In this document: positions 15,625 through 26,338 of the stretch, piece after piece | Position numbering within the stretch: the first letter of the stretch is position 1 | Layout of the letters: the number at the start of each line of letters is the position of its first letter | Assembly: GCA_009602735.1 (NCBI GenBank) | Contig: WELA01002297.1 | Span: 82,901-146,900 of the forward strand | Direction: 5' to 3' | Length of the DNA: 64,000 nt | Source of the DNA: Mesotaenium endlicherianum | Lineage: Eukaryota > Streptophyta > Zygnematophyceae > Zygnematales > Mesotaeniaceae | The notes under the pieces: generated by a model | Database searches by the model: none | Told to the model about the DNA's origin: nothing | Seen by the model: the letters and a program-made list of their open reading frames with translations, nothing else | Program-made: the position numbers and the translations under genes

Positions 15625-16959
15625 AGCTTAGGCGTCCCTGCCTTTTTGTTGAAAGCTTCTTATCTCCTGTTCTGCGGCTAGGGGTTTGAGGAAGGCTGTC
15701 AGGACATTCCCAACGTCCTGCCATAATCTCCTCTTCACCAACGCAGAAAGTGTGCCAACGGGCACCACACTTATCGCAAGTTACCATTGCTTCTTGATCA
15801 TCCAATACTTTGCAACTGGCAGAAGGCATGGCCGGCACTAATTCCTCAGGCACAGCCCTAACCGTAGGACCAACATTCGGCAAATGGCACAGCGAGCAAT
15901 TCTGCACGTGATCTCTCATATTCTTGCCATCAGAACCTTCCAGTTCTAACACACCATTGTCCAATGCATGTTTCACGCGCAAGATCACTGCACGTGAACT
16001 GGTGTCGATGGTGGTCTTGGTCTGGCGCTTGCGGTAGACAAAGTCTCCTTCCTGGATCTGCGTCATTTGCAGGCGACAGCTCCCATCTCGCGTCTTAACG
16101 TAACGTTGCGTGTCTCTTTTCTGCGCAATTCTCAGGTTGTCCAGCGCGGCAGGCATCATGCGCTCAAATAGCACCTTGCGGCGTACCATCACCCTTAACA
16201 ACTCATCAGGATCGTCCAGGTTTTTCACCATTTCAATTTCCTGCTTGATGCTGCTGGGTACAACTGGACTTCTTCCAAACAGAATCTGATATGGCGAGAA
16301 ATTCGCCAAAGCTACTTGCTTGCTGAAACGGTAGCCCATAACTAGCCATGGTAGGGCCAGATCCCAATCCCGCTTGTCATGCTCAAGGCAAAACTTGCGT
16401 AAGGCAGACTTAATAGTTTGCACCGTCCGTTTTGCTAGACCATCTGCTTGCGGGTGGTCTCTTGATGTAGTGTGATGATTAATGAAGCATTTTTCCAAGA
16501 GTTTCTAAAAAGACCCTTGGAACTCAGACCCTTGGTCTGTCAGCACTTCTGCTGGAGCTCCATGACGCACAATCACATGGTTAAGGAATGCCTCCGCAGT
16601 CCCTAAGCTTTCCTTAGCGGTAGAGGAACGACCTCTATCCACTTAGAAAAATGCTCAATCATGACCATGATATACTTGTTACCTTGCTTGGACAGCGGTA
16701 GCTCACCTGCGAGATCGCAGCTCCAGCAATAGCCTAGGCCCATGATTGGCAAAGGTTGCAGGTGTGAATGTTGCTGTGTAAAACCAGCCTTGACCATATC
16801 ACATCTTTGACAGTCCTTGATCACATCTTCACACTGTTGTTTCATACCCCTCCACCAATAAGACAGCTCTAGAAGACTATATGTCTTCTTGACACCATAG
16901 TGCCTAGTGTTTTCATGCATTTCCTGCACGAGAGCTCGTCTCTTGGTAGGTTCTGGCAC
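15623..16959 (-). pseudogene. Integrase with C-terminal PHD-like finger
   Basis: The HHCC finger (HENTRHYG, then CQRC) and DDE core lie in two frames, with a shift near 16605 and a TAG at 16505-16507. The core shows the first Asp (CDLAGELPLS) and second Asp (LTDQGSEF), but the expected Glu is Lys (ADGLAKRTVQ), so this copy could not integrate. After a basic region the last 70 or so residues form a PHD-like finger: C-KVL, then TCDKC, RWHTFC and GRWECPDS. Against the C4HC3 pattern, ligands 2 and 7 are Leu and Ser, so zinc binding is doubtful. PHD fingers read histone tails. Here one stands where chromoviruses have a chromodomain. Confidence 0.8.
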
Positions 16960-17007
16960 GACCTTCTCCTGTCCAGTTTCTTCAACTCTGAAGAGGTTGT
17001 TGCGTTT

Positions 17008-18654
17008 CTAGCAAAACCTTTTAGCGCAATGACTTACTTGGTCATTTTCTTTCAAGGATGTCCCCTCCAGATGGGTCCCTGTTTTCAACCAATGCATAGT
17101 GGCTTGATCTTTCCAGATCTCTGGACTGAACAACGGTAGGGGCTCAGCTTCACTTGACGCTACTATTCCAGCCATTTCGGCTAGACAAGCTGCCAACTCT
17201 GCTGAATTGCTCGGGTCTTTGTCTTCTCGAGCCCCTGTTCGGTCCTCTGAAGATGGGTCTGGGTTCCTGCTAAGTCCATTGGCGTCATTGTTAAGTACAC
17301 CTGCTCGGTGCACCACCGTCATCTAATACTCCTGAAGCTTAAGAGCCCAGCGAGCCAGCTTGCCGGTAAGATCTCCATTCTTCATCAGCCAAAGTAATGG
17401 CGAGTGATCTGTAATCAGCGAGAAAGGTCTTCCCCAAAGATACTCTCTGAAATGTGTAACAGCCCAAACCACTGCCAGCAGCTCTCCTTCATAGGACGAA
17501 TAGTTGCTCTCAGCTCGGTTGTTAGAGCGAGATGCATAGGCAATGACGTACTCCTCCCTTGGGCTTGCAGCTTGAGTGAGTACTGCGCCAATTCCTACAC
17601 GACTCCAGTCAGTGTTGAGGTTGAACGGCTTAGAGTAGTCAGGCGTTTGCAAAACTGGGGCTGTCACCAGCCTCTTTTTAAGCTCGTTCATGGCCTTCTC
17701 CTGGGCTTCTGTCCACACAAAAGGTACGTCCTTTTTCAGGAGTTCCTGTCAAGGGTTTAGCAATTCTGGTATAGTCCTTCACAAACTTGCGATAATATCC
17801 ACTTAGCTCTAGAATAGCTTTAAGCTTGAACACATTCGCAGGTGCAGGTATCTTCAAGATATCCTCAGTCTTTACAGCCTGAGGGGACATAGCATTGTTC
17901 CCAATCTCAAGTCCTAAGTAGAGCACGTGTGCCTCAAAGAACCTACACTTTCCAGGATGTAGCGTCATCTGGAATTTCTCCAGGTGCTGGAACACTTGCT
18001 CCAAGTGCTCGAGATGCTCTTTAATGGACTGGCTAAATACCACCACATCATCAATGTATGGTTTTGCAAAATCCAGTCCTTCTAGCACTTTATCCATTGT
18101 CCTCTGAAATATGGCAGGGGCATTTTTCAACCCAAATGGCATTAGTGTCCATTGCCAAAGTTCCCTTTGAGCCCAGAAAGCGGTCTTAACTTGATCTTCT
18201 GTGTTCACAGGGATCTGGTTGAAGCCTTGGCGCAGATCGATGATGCTGAACACCTTCCCGGTGGTGGCAATTGCGAAGATTCGCTCTGGCGTAGGCATCA
18301 CATAGCTATCTGGCCCCTTGTGAAGGTTCAGTCGCCTGTAATCTCCACACATACAAGTGGCAGTATAGTTGCCAGCTTCGTCCTTCTTAGCGACTACTAC
18401 TGTGGGAGCCCAATGCACTGAAGTTGATTTTTCAATCATGTGGAGTTTGTGCAACTCCTGGCAGGTTTTCTCCACACAATCCATTCTGCCTGACTGAGCT
18501 TATGCGGCCCAAGTCTGACTGGGTTATCCGTAGTTAGCGTGATTTCACACATACTGGCCGTGGTTCTGCCAATCTCCTCCTTAGTAAAAGCAAACACCTT
18601 GCGGTGCTTCTTGAGCAGCCTTTCTACTTGAGCTCTTTGTTGGGCTGAGACCAT
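17008..18654 (-). pseudogene. Reverse transcriptase and RNase H of the methyltransferase element
   Basis: RT runs from about 18654 to 17760, with LRQGFNQIPV, the MPFGLKNAPAIFQRTMD block and the active site YIDDVVVF, which is intact. RNase H follows (TDWSRVGIGAVLTQA, YEGELLAVVWAVTHFREYL, ITDHSPLLWLM). The tail toward integrase includes VHRAGVLNNDANGLSR. The reading is broken by a frameshift near 18485, another near 17740, and TAG stops at 17323 and 17008. The family is Ty3/gypsy by motif order, but it is clearly distinct from the other elements here (RNase H starts TDWS rather than TDAS). Confidence 0.9.
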
Positions 18655-18717
18655 TTTCCCAATGGTAAAAATCCCAGTTTCAGGCTGCTTTTCCCCAACA
18701 AAAGCGTCCAGTAGTTG

Positions 18718-20816
18718 CTACTCCTTGGGTTCAGGTGGGGGCTTTTTGCCCTCATCCTGGCCCTCAGGGTTTTCAACTTGATTGCTGGGTGGGGAAGTAG
18801 CAGGCTTCTCAGCTTGCTCCTCCTGTTGCTTAGGCTCTGCTGCCCGTTTCTTCATTCGCTTTCCCTTGGAAATAGACGGACGCTTCTCTGATGGGTCGGA
18901 AAATACCAAACGCCTTCTGATGGGCTGTTGCCGGAATCTCCGCTCATCGTTTGCTGTCCAGCTGGTGCCTGTTCCTCCTACCTCTCGCTGTGGGCAAGGA
19001 TTCTCCGGTGGCCATCCTGCTGGGTCAACTCTGGGGCTGATGGACCATCCCCAGTGTTGATTTATTGTAGCAAGGCGCTCGACCGTTGTACCAAACTCTT
19101 CTCCAAGTGGTGGCGTGATGGCCCATGACTGATGACTCAGCAACTGTTGTCGTTGTGCTTCAGCAACTCGCGCGTACACAGCATTTTTTGGTGTCAGGCG
19201 GCTTATAGTGCTTCTTAGCTTCACCAATTCTTTCTCAGAAACCGCTGGTGTTGAAGGAGCTGAATCATTCTTTCCCTTCGTTCCAAAGGTTGGAGAACGA
19301 GCCATAGGAATGTTAATTCCCAGTTCTCGGGCCCTGCGGTTCAACCCTTCTTCACTTCCTTCCGCAGTATTTCCATAATGGGTTGTGGCGGTGGGGCCAT
19401 AGTTCCTCTCGGAACTCCTTCCCTCTGGGCCACTCCTCGATGCTTAAAATAACGCATCACCATCCTCCTGAAGGGTGCATTTCCCTCGCGGGCCACTTTT
19501 CTTGGCCTGCTTGCGCGGCCTTGTGGCTTACCTGGTGTATGCTCCATCTTAGCAACGCAAGCAGATACCTCTGGTGGCAGCCGTTGCAGCTCCAATGGTG
19601 GTATCTCAGGGACTGATATACTTGCGATTGGCGTGCTGGATGTTGGCGAGCATAACTCCTGATATAAATCAGTTGGGTGCGGCCCCTCCTCATTCAAGTG
19701 GTTTGCCACCCATTTGTCTGTCCTCAGGTCCTGTAGGTTTAATTCAGGAGTAGGGAAGCGAGGAATTTCTTCCCCTTCACCATCTTCAAGGGTGAGCGAT
19801 GGTAAGTCAAACTCAGGTAGGTCAAGCAGTCTTGACTTGGCCTCCTCTGTCCCCTCCACTCCTGGTGGCTGTGGCTCTTCATCGCTTCTTGTATTAAGCT
19901 TTGCCATGGTGATGATGGCTGACTGCAGCGCTTGTGTAGCTTGGGCGACCTCTTCTTCCTTGCGCCAGGGTGCATCTGCTTCCAGCAGCTGCTCCATAAT
20001 CTGCCTGGTGATAGACTCAGCAGTATGACAGGCTGATCCTCCTGGTTGTCCTTTGACCTTTGGCTCTGGACTCAGCAAAAAATTTTTGGGCAATTTCTTG
20101 TCCAGATCTTCTTTGCAATCTTCAATGATCACCTCCAAACATATCTTTTTTGCAGACCCTCCAGAGTCACCTGACTTTTCACTGCCTTCTTCAGCTCATT
20201 CTCCCATATAGCATGTTCGCTCATTGCTTGCTGGGTTGGTTCCAAAAGACTCCTCTGGTATTCAGTTGAAATAATCTTCAGTCTTCTCTGGTGCTCCAGA
20301 ATAATTGTCTGGATGTGCTGGTTCCAAAGAGGGCTCTTTGTGCCGTCGATGGATCTCCCCTGTTTCTGAGTCTGCTCCATAGAAGCTGCTTCCAAGCCCT
20401 GGACAGGATGATAAACATTGCTGTCCATCTTCCCAACTGCTCGAGTCCTCCTGCCAATAGTCACCTTCTCCTCTACCCCTCGGGCTATAATCAGGATCCT
20501 CCTCTGGACCTTCACTTTTCAGTGAGCCCTCAAATATGATTGCCATAACCAAATCTGATCAGACTTGCTGTTGCTCAGATGCCTTCTCAAGGACTTGCAC
20601 CTTATCCTTAGCGCTTGCTGGTGTAAGCTTTTGCTCCACTTCCTCACTAGATAGTTGTCCTCCATCTTCCCCATGTGCCTCTTCTCCATCCCTGAAGAAA
20701 GATGTGGAGATCATTTGCAGTTGATGAGGGTAGCTCATAGTCCTGCTCTTCTTTAGCCAGACAAATAAGGATTTTGTCCTCCTCTGCTGCTGCCATTTCT
20801 GGCAATGGCGTCCCAA
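18718..20816 (-). pseudogene. Acidic, proline-rich linker of the Pol polyprotein, unknown function
   Basis: About 690 codons lie between the methyltransferase and RT, in the frame of 20816-19341 and then another frame for 19344-18718, with stops near 20559 and 20262 and a TAG at 18718. The composition is rich in Glu, Pro, Gln and Lys (for example LDLPEFDLPSLTLEDGEGEE and a basic SKGKRMKKRAAE stretch near the end). I recognise no domain. It may be a spacer or a chromatin- or Gag-interacting region peculiar to this family. It overlaps the end of the methyltransferase frame because of a frame change near 20700. Confidence 0.55.
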
Positions 20817-22335
20817 ATATTTGACTGCGCGTGGCCTTTTTCAGCCAAGATGACGTATCACCTTCCACACCTGGCGGTGGTGTCGGTGCGTGAGGCGCCT
20901 GCTCTTCCATGGGCACATCTATTTCTTCAAAATGTGCTTTTACCTTTGCAATCTGGTTTTCCAGCCGCTTCTTCACTTCACTGCACCTTGTCAATTCGGC
21001 CATCCCGGCTTCTTTGCGTGCAGCTCTGGTACTCTGAACTCCTCCTTCCGCGATTCTGCGTTCTGGGAGCCCTTCCTTTGGCAGTTGTGCTCTCCTGCCA
21101 GCCCTCTGATCTGAGGTAGGCACCACATGTTCTCCAATTATCATCACTGGTGGCTCTGGCATAGGCTTGTGAGTGGAAGTCAGTTGTTGCCATGTCATAA
21201 TAATTTCTAGGAGCCATGTCATAGTATGATGCCCAATCATATTGCTGAAGATCTTTGCAGCTTCAAGTTGTCCTACAGCACTCACAATTGCTTGTACGAC
21301 CCTTTTTGGAACTCCCAAACAGCATCCTTTCTCCATGGCGTATGGCTCACGCCATTGTGCTTCTGGGTTATTTTTGTTCTTGACCAATCCTGGCCCTCCA
21401 TCAACAAAAGCTCTGGACTCTGGGAATGCTGTGAAAGTCGGCAAAACCCCCCTGGGTTGCCCTAACTCATTGACAGCACACCGTGGGTAAACATCATCTC
21501 TGGTTACCGATTTAGTGAATAGCCCCAGTCTATACCCCACGGTCTTGGCATCCAGTGGGCGCCTGATGATCATCCCCGTGGCTCTCGCCACCTCCATAGG
21601 TATGCCATTTGTCCATAAAATCCTGGCCATGTGTGATAGCCCTCCATATTTGGCATCATTGATCAGCACGTGATGACCCAATATTGAATCAAAGATTAGC
21701 CATGGCTCTCCTGGCTTCATCTGGCTGTAGTCATGACCCGGGTGCATGTTCTCAATCACAAACACTGGTGGATGGCGACACTGACGTTCCCGCAGCAGCC
21801 TGATGATGTCCACCATTCTTCCCCAATACTGTGCCCGTGGGTCATTGAATCCCCTCCTGTTGCCAGCTTGAGAGAAAGGTTGACAAGGGAATCCAGCAAA
21901 GATCCAATCAAACTTGCAAAGATACAAGTGCTCAGGCTTCACCTCCAAAATATCTCCTCCAGCTATGCGCTCTATGTGCTGTGGCGCAGGTACCAAATTC
22001 TTGAAATGGTACATCTTTTGCATATCCTGCATAGCAGCTTTGAAAGCTGTAAAAGCATTGTCGTCGTTGTCCACATAGATGACTTTGGATACCTTGATCC
22101 CCCGCTGAATCAGAGACATAGTCCCAGATTCCAATCCAGCGAATAACTCCAGCACCACTACTCCAATTTCGCGAAACGGATTCGCCATTTGAACAGTAGC
22201 TTGAGGCAATGGCTCCACTCCTGGCATCAAGTTCAACGAGCTTGTCACTGGATAAGGCACTGGAAGCAATTCTCGCGGACTGCGATCCATGTTGCTCATA
22301 GTTTCCAGCTGACTCATAATCTTGGGTTGCCACAC
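20647..22335 (-). CDS. C5 cytosine DNA methyltransferase domain encoded in a retroelement
   Basis: The longest frame in the element (562 codons). It would transfer a methyl group from S-adenosylmethionine to cytosine in DNA. Visible motifs, counting from 22335: SAM-binding motif I (VLELFAGLESGT, 61-72), acidic motif II (VIYVDNDDNA), catalytic motif IV (GFPCQPFSQAGNRRGFND, Cys 151) and motif VI (FVIENM, Glu 195). The later block DAKYGGLSHMARILWTN resembles the region after motif VI in DNMT3/DRM-type enzymes, while PCQPFS is more typical of other C5 enzymes. A classical motif X is not obvious. The frame opens at a GTG and the region follows protease, so it is a polyprotein domain rather than a separate gene. 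The last 20 or so codons follow a frame change. Confidence 0.9.
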   Translation of the reverse strand: MWQPKIMSQLETMSNMDRSPRELLPVPYPVTSSLNLMPGVEPLPQATVQMANPFREIGVVVLELFAGLESGTMSLIQRGIKVSKVIYVDNDDNAFTAFKAAMQDMQKMYHFKNLVPAPQHIERIAGGDILEVKPEHLYLCKFDWIFAGFPCQPFSQAGNRRGFNDPRAQYWGRMVDIIRLLRERQCRHPPVFVIENMHPGHDYSQMKPGEPWLIFDSILGHHVLINDAKYGGLSHMARILWTNGIPMEVARATGMIIRRPLDAKTVGYRLGLFTKSVTRDDVYPRCAVNELGQPRGVLPTFTAFPESRAFVDGGPGLVKNKNNPEAQWREPYAMEKGCCLGVPKRVVQAIVSAVGQLEAAKIFSNMIGHHTMTWLLEIIMTWQQLTSTHKPMPEPPVMIIGEHVVPTSDQRAGRRAQLPKEGLPERRIAEGGVQSTRAARKEAGMAELTRCSEVKKRLENQIAKVKAHFEEIDVPMEEQAPHAPTPPPGVEGDTSSWLKKATRSQIFGTPLPEMAAAEEDKILICLAKEEQDYELPSSTANDLHIFLQGWRRGTWGRWRTTI

Positions 22336-23041
22336 AATGGCGCTGGCATGTTGATGCGGGTGTAGGCCGTCTCCTCGCTGATCATATAGTTGTTGTAAGC
22401 CTCTGGATAGTCAGTAGTGGCGCAGCAGTCCAGCATCTTCTGATCTGTTTCTCCTGAACAAACCATTTTTACAGGAATCTCTCCTGCTGGCTGCTTATCT
22501 GTCTGCTGGTAGGTCACTTTCTGCTTCCGCAAATCAATAACATGCCCAATGGGATCAGTGCTTCTGGCCCCAGGAGAATATCATAATTCTCTGCATCAGT
22601 TACCGTGCATTCCATCCATAGTGACGCCTCCTCAGGTTTCCCCGAGTTTACTGTGATCTTCACAGGCTTGCGGGTAATTCCACAAGACTTTGTTACCTGC
22701 CTTGATGCCGTTTTCAGCTAAAATGGGCTCTCTTTCAGATCCCTAGGTGTCAGACCCAGAGCTTTCACAGCTCGCTTCCCCAGGATGACTGGCTGTGCGC
22801 CTGTATCCAGGAGGATGTTGGGGGCTGGCCAATTGTTGAACTTCATGGCACCATCCTTGTTCTGCACCCTCACAGTGCTGAAATTGGTAGGCAGCGAGGC
22901 GCTATTGGCACCTTCCTCAGCTGTATCCAGCTGTTGTCCGGCTTCTTCAATCGTGAAAGGGTAAGTAATGTGCAAATCAACGAGAGAAATCAACGGAGCA
23001 TGCTGAATTCGATATTCCACCAGAGCTCTCAACTTCTCCAA
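22314..23041 (-). pseudogene. Aspartic protease region
   Basis: The protease core is NILLDTGAQPVILGKRAVKA (about 22830), with the DTGA active site intact, and a second-half segment near 22535 reads like DPIGHVIDLRKQKVTYQQ. Two or more frame changes separate the halves and the following methyltransferase. Retropepsins cut Gag-Pol into working parts, and if this one did so the methyltransferase could be released as a separate enzyme. That release is inference. Confidence 0.75.
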
Positions 23042-23321
23042 AGAAATACTAAATGTCTTGCGATTCTGGCCTGTCGCTGCTGGGCAATTTCATTCTCATC
23101 CAGGGTAATCCGAAAGGTCTGAGGAAGCTTCCCAGCGTTCCTAGGCACCAATCGGTCATGATCTGCCCTCTCAGCTGCTGTTGCAGTTACAGCCTTCTCA
23201 GGCACCAACTTCCCTAGACAATTTTTTCAGCGACATCTGCATCATAGTAGTCATTGGGCGCTTTTAGTTTTGCAAATTGAGCTTTCAACTCAGCAATCTC
23301 AGCACTCATAGCATCATACTT

Positions 23322-24840
23322 TTAATGACCCTTGCGGTTACCGAAATTCTCCTTTCCTTTCTTTTTACCCTTATCTGCTTCTTTCGTAGCAGCGTTAGCC
23401 CATGGTGGCTTTAAATTCGGGTTCTTAGACCAACACTCATCTTCTGAGTGTCCCTTCTTGCTGCAATGTGCACATATCTGCGCCTTGTTAGCAGACAGTT
23501 GCTTAGCATCAGGATAAGGACAATCTCTCTTCCGATGTCCTGATTTCCCGCAATTCCAACATCCCTCTGCTGTTTCAGCAGTGTTGGCATGCTTAGCAAA
23601 CCTATTGAAAGACCTGCTCTTCTTTTTGAACTGCAGATTAGAGCTATCGGCCTTAGGCGGAGAAGATTCCTCCCTCCTCTCTGGCGCCATAAGCGTCCTA
23701 GAAGCCTCCTTATACCAGACTTTACCTTCCTCGACACAACGTGCTATCTCAGCAGCTTCGCCGATATCCCAGTCGATTTCGCGCTTGGCAGATAGATGCG
23801 GCCTGACTTCTCGATCTGTGTCTTTGCCCAAACACAACAATAATTTTTCAGCCACTATTTTGGGCTCGTAGATTCCTGCATTCTTGGCAAGATCCACCAG
23901 TCTGGACTTAACCTCCATCACTGTCTTGTTCTTTTGACGAACAAAGTGCACACAGCGGTGCACCTTGAGATTGCGGTCCTCTGGGAACTTGATTTCAAGC
24001 AATTTGAAGAAACGACGCAGACAATGCTCAGCATCCAATTGGTCATTGCGAGCTTCCATATCTTTACGGCAACTGGCCAACGCTTGCGCATGGCTTGACT
24101 TTGTACAGGCACTATCGCCTTGCTGACCATTAAAAGGTGCTGCTCTGCGCGTTACTCGCTCCTGAGCATTAGCAATCTTTTCAGACAGCTCTGCACACAC
24201 TCTACGCAATTTTGCGACAGATCCTTCATCATTCTCCTCAGTAGCCGCTCTTTGCTGACCCTCAGTGAGGTGTGTCATGGCATCTACTAATTTTTGTGTT
24301 AGTGCAGTTAAGTCTACGCTCCCTAGCCTTCTTTTGCTCTCCAAATGCCCATTCCTGAGTAAGGTCCTCATCCTTTCGGAGTTGGCAATGAAGCAACAAG
24401 GCATCCTTGTCCAAGTATGAAACCAGACTTATAAACGCAACAAATTGAGTATATGAGGAGTCCTTCCGGATCTTCTCAAAGAAATCAGCCCAGTAGATTT
24501 CATCAAACTCTTCGAAAGTGAGACTGTTGCCACCGGTTCGTCCACTAAAGCACTTGGTAGACAACTTGAACTTAGGATTTTCATCCCTCTTATCACCAGC
24601 CACCTCAAAAGGTGACCAGTAATCACTGACTCTTACCCCAGCGTCTAGCGTTTTGCCCAAACCAGGTGCAAGATAACGCTCGCTATACGGGTTCCACGTT
24701 TGCAGAGATTTGTCGAGCAGCGTCTCCCGACGTATGGTCTCTTCTTGGGTCGTCAACCCGCTCAGATGTCTCACTATGTCGTGGACTCTGGCTTGAATCA
24801 AAGCCTTCCACAGGCTCCACGGGATGATAGAGACTCCCAC
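23322..24840 (-). pseudogene. Gag of the methyltransferase element
   Basis: Two overlapping frames (24840-24262 and 24404-23322) give a protein of about 500 residues. The front block contains LTFEEFDEIYWADFFEK, the middle is charged, and two zinc knuckles stand in tandem, CWNCGKSGHRKRDC and CAHCSKKGHSEDEC. Two knuckles and a long N-terminal region differ from the chromovirus gag at 6798. The frame opens at GTG with a stop just upstream, and an adjacent frame (MRLRSGSLYHPVEPVEGFDS) runs above it, so the real start is unresolved. A frame break near 24330 separates the halves. The leader 24841-24978 holds TGGTTCAGGTGAAC on the minus strand, a possible but unidentified tRNA primer site. Confidence 0.85.
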
Positions 24841-24978
24841 TCCTCAGCCGCATATACAGCTGAGTTTCCCCGGGTCCCCTTCCAGGTTGACCACCGGCAG
24901 CCCTTACAGGCCTCAATCCCCAATTTGCTTGGAAATTCTTGTTCACCTGAACCACTCAACCGAAGTTCTCAGAAGTAG

Positions 24979-26087
24979 GACGGAAGAGTCTTACTTCCAC
25001 ATAGGCTTATGCCCAAGTTGAGCGTAATAAAATGAACAAAATTGTAGTTTGCAAAAATCACGTCTAAACAACTTAACCATCAATGCCAGATTCAGAGAAA
25101 ATCGCCTTCACGGCTTTCGCTTAACTTTCACAAGTCTCAGCTTACAAATCTATGAAACTGCACATCTATGCTGGCCTGGTTTGAACTCTTCGCTTAATAC
25201 CGCGCCTCAGCAGTTCTTCACTGCTTGGCTAGGGTCACTTAGTTACTCACTGAGAGCTTTAACTGTTTAACTGCTCTTGCTATCAGCAATTTGACTTGTT
25301 CGCGACTTTTGAGAACTTAGGACTGACACAGTTACTCACCATTTATATGCCCTTCGCACACTTGTGGTGTTCTGTCCAAATCTGCGCTAATCTCCTAATA
25401 GATTCTGTTCTGCAAGTTCTCCTCTGTCTACCAGTGAGATTCCACCTTGGGAACTCCTGAATTCTAACTTCTATGGTACAGTGCAAAGAGATCAGGTGTC
25501 GGCAGAGGCGTGGATTCTCCGTTCTCCTGCGCCCTTAGGAACTCCTTCTCTTCGCGCTCCTTCTCCTTTCTCCTTTCTGCTTCTTTAGCAAAAACTGCAA
25601 AAGCAAGAATGAGGCAGCTTTGTGCAAGACTCGTGCCTTTCGCAGGCACCATGCATTGTTCTCTCTCGAGAATGCCAGTGCTTAGTCACAGCTGGCTTTG
25701 CATGCCGTCCTCGCCTAGCAGCTCTCAAACCGATCTAGCCATTGTCACTCAGCTTGCATGCAGGCCTCGTGACTGTTGCGCGTGATTGCTTAGCCTTTCA
25801 GCCAACAGTTATGCTTATGTGGCTGATGACTGGCGATTTTCATAGCCAATCAAATCGTGCCTGACTTGGCACTCGGGGCTGCTTCCCGCCCACAGCCTTT
25901 CGGCTGACCTTCTTGGCAAATCCCTTCCCATGCCATGACCACCTCTCAGTGATCATGACGTTGACTTGACCGCTGGCTGACTTGAAGTCAAGCTTTTGGT
26001 CGGTGAGTCAATGCTGACTTTCCGTACCTGGGCGGCCGTGACTAGCGCTGCGCGTGCGGCACCGTCAAAAGGGTAGCAGTCGCAACA
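24979..26087 (-). repeat. First A block (A1, about 1.1 kb) at the 5' end of the element
   Basis: Minus strand runs from TGTTGCGACTGC at 26087 to GACTCTTCCGTC at 24979, then straight into the gag leader with no B block between. The outer edge abuts GCAG (26088-26091). Confidence 0.9.
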
Positions 26088-26091
26088 GCAG

Positions 26092-26338
26092 GGCTGTTAA
26101 GTTGGCGAGAGACGAGTCGATGTTCATCATGTTGGCCCGGCCACAAGACACAAGGATAGAAGACGTGTACCGTGTATTTTTGAACTATGAGGGACCTATA
26201 TCTGACATGCGTGGCGGCAAGTATTACAATGCGAGGGGGCCAGTGCTTGGCGAAGCTGAAGGGAATTTCGAGACGCCTGAATGTGGACGCAAGGCACGGC
26301 CATCCCGAAGGACAAGTACCTCAGCCCTCGATTCCTGA
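26092..26338 (+). pseudogene. Right part of the unknown reading frame split by the methyltransferase element
   Basis: Continues the frame of 13643-13901 from GGCTGTTAAG to a TGA at 26336-26338. Segments include RDESMFIMLARPQDTRIED, VYRVFLNYEGPISDMRGGK and a basic tail KARPSRRTSTSALDS. I do not recognise it. The tail is Ser/Arg/Thr-rich and may be beyond the original exon. A GGKYYNARGP segment echoes SGKYYPRTHH in the left half, a weak hint of an internal repeat. Confidence 0.55.

Larger units (their letters stand above)
13902..26087 (-). mobile_element. Full-length retroelement carrying a cytosine methyltransferase and a PHD-like finger, with A-X-B-A-B ends
   Basis: Read on the minus strand: A block (26087-24979), gag, protease, C5 methyltransferase, acidic linker, RT, RNase H, integrase, PHD-like finger, polypurine tract (15624-15613), B (15612-15311), GC, A (15308-14204), B (14203-13902). 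The outer ends are TGTTGC and CACGACA. GCAG lies on both sides (13898-13901 and 26088-26091), and deleting the unit plus one GCAG restores an open frame across the site, which is strong evidence for a single insertion. RT and integrase belong to the Ty3/gypsy class. Several frameshifts, TAG stops and a changed integrase Glu mean this copy is dead as an element, although the methyltransferase frame is open. Confidence 0.9.

Noticed and set aside
20647-22335. Reading the methyltransferase as a host gene interrupted by a retrotransposon
   Set aside because: Gag and protease precede it and RT and integrase follow on the same strand, within one pair of ends and one target duplication.
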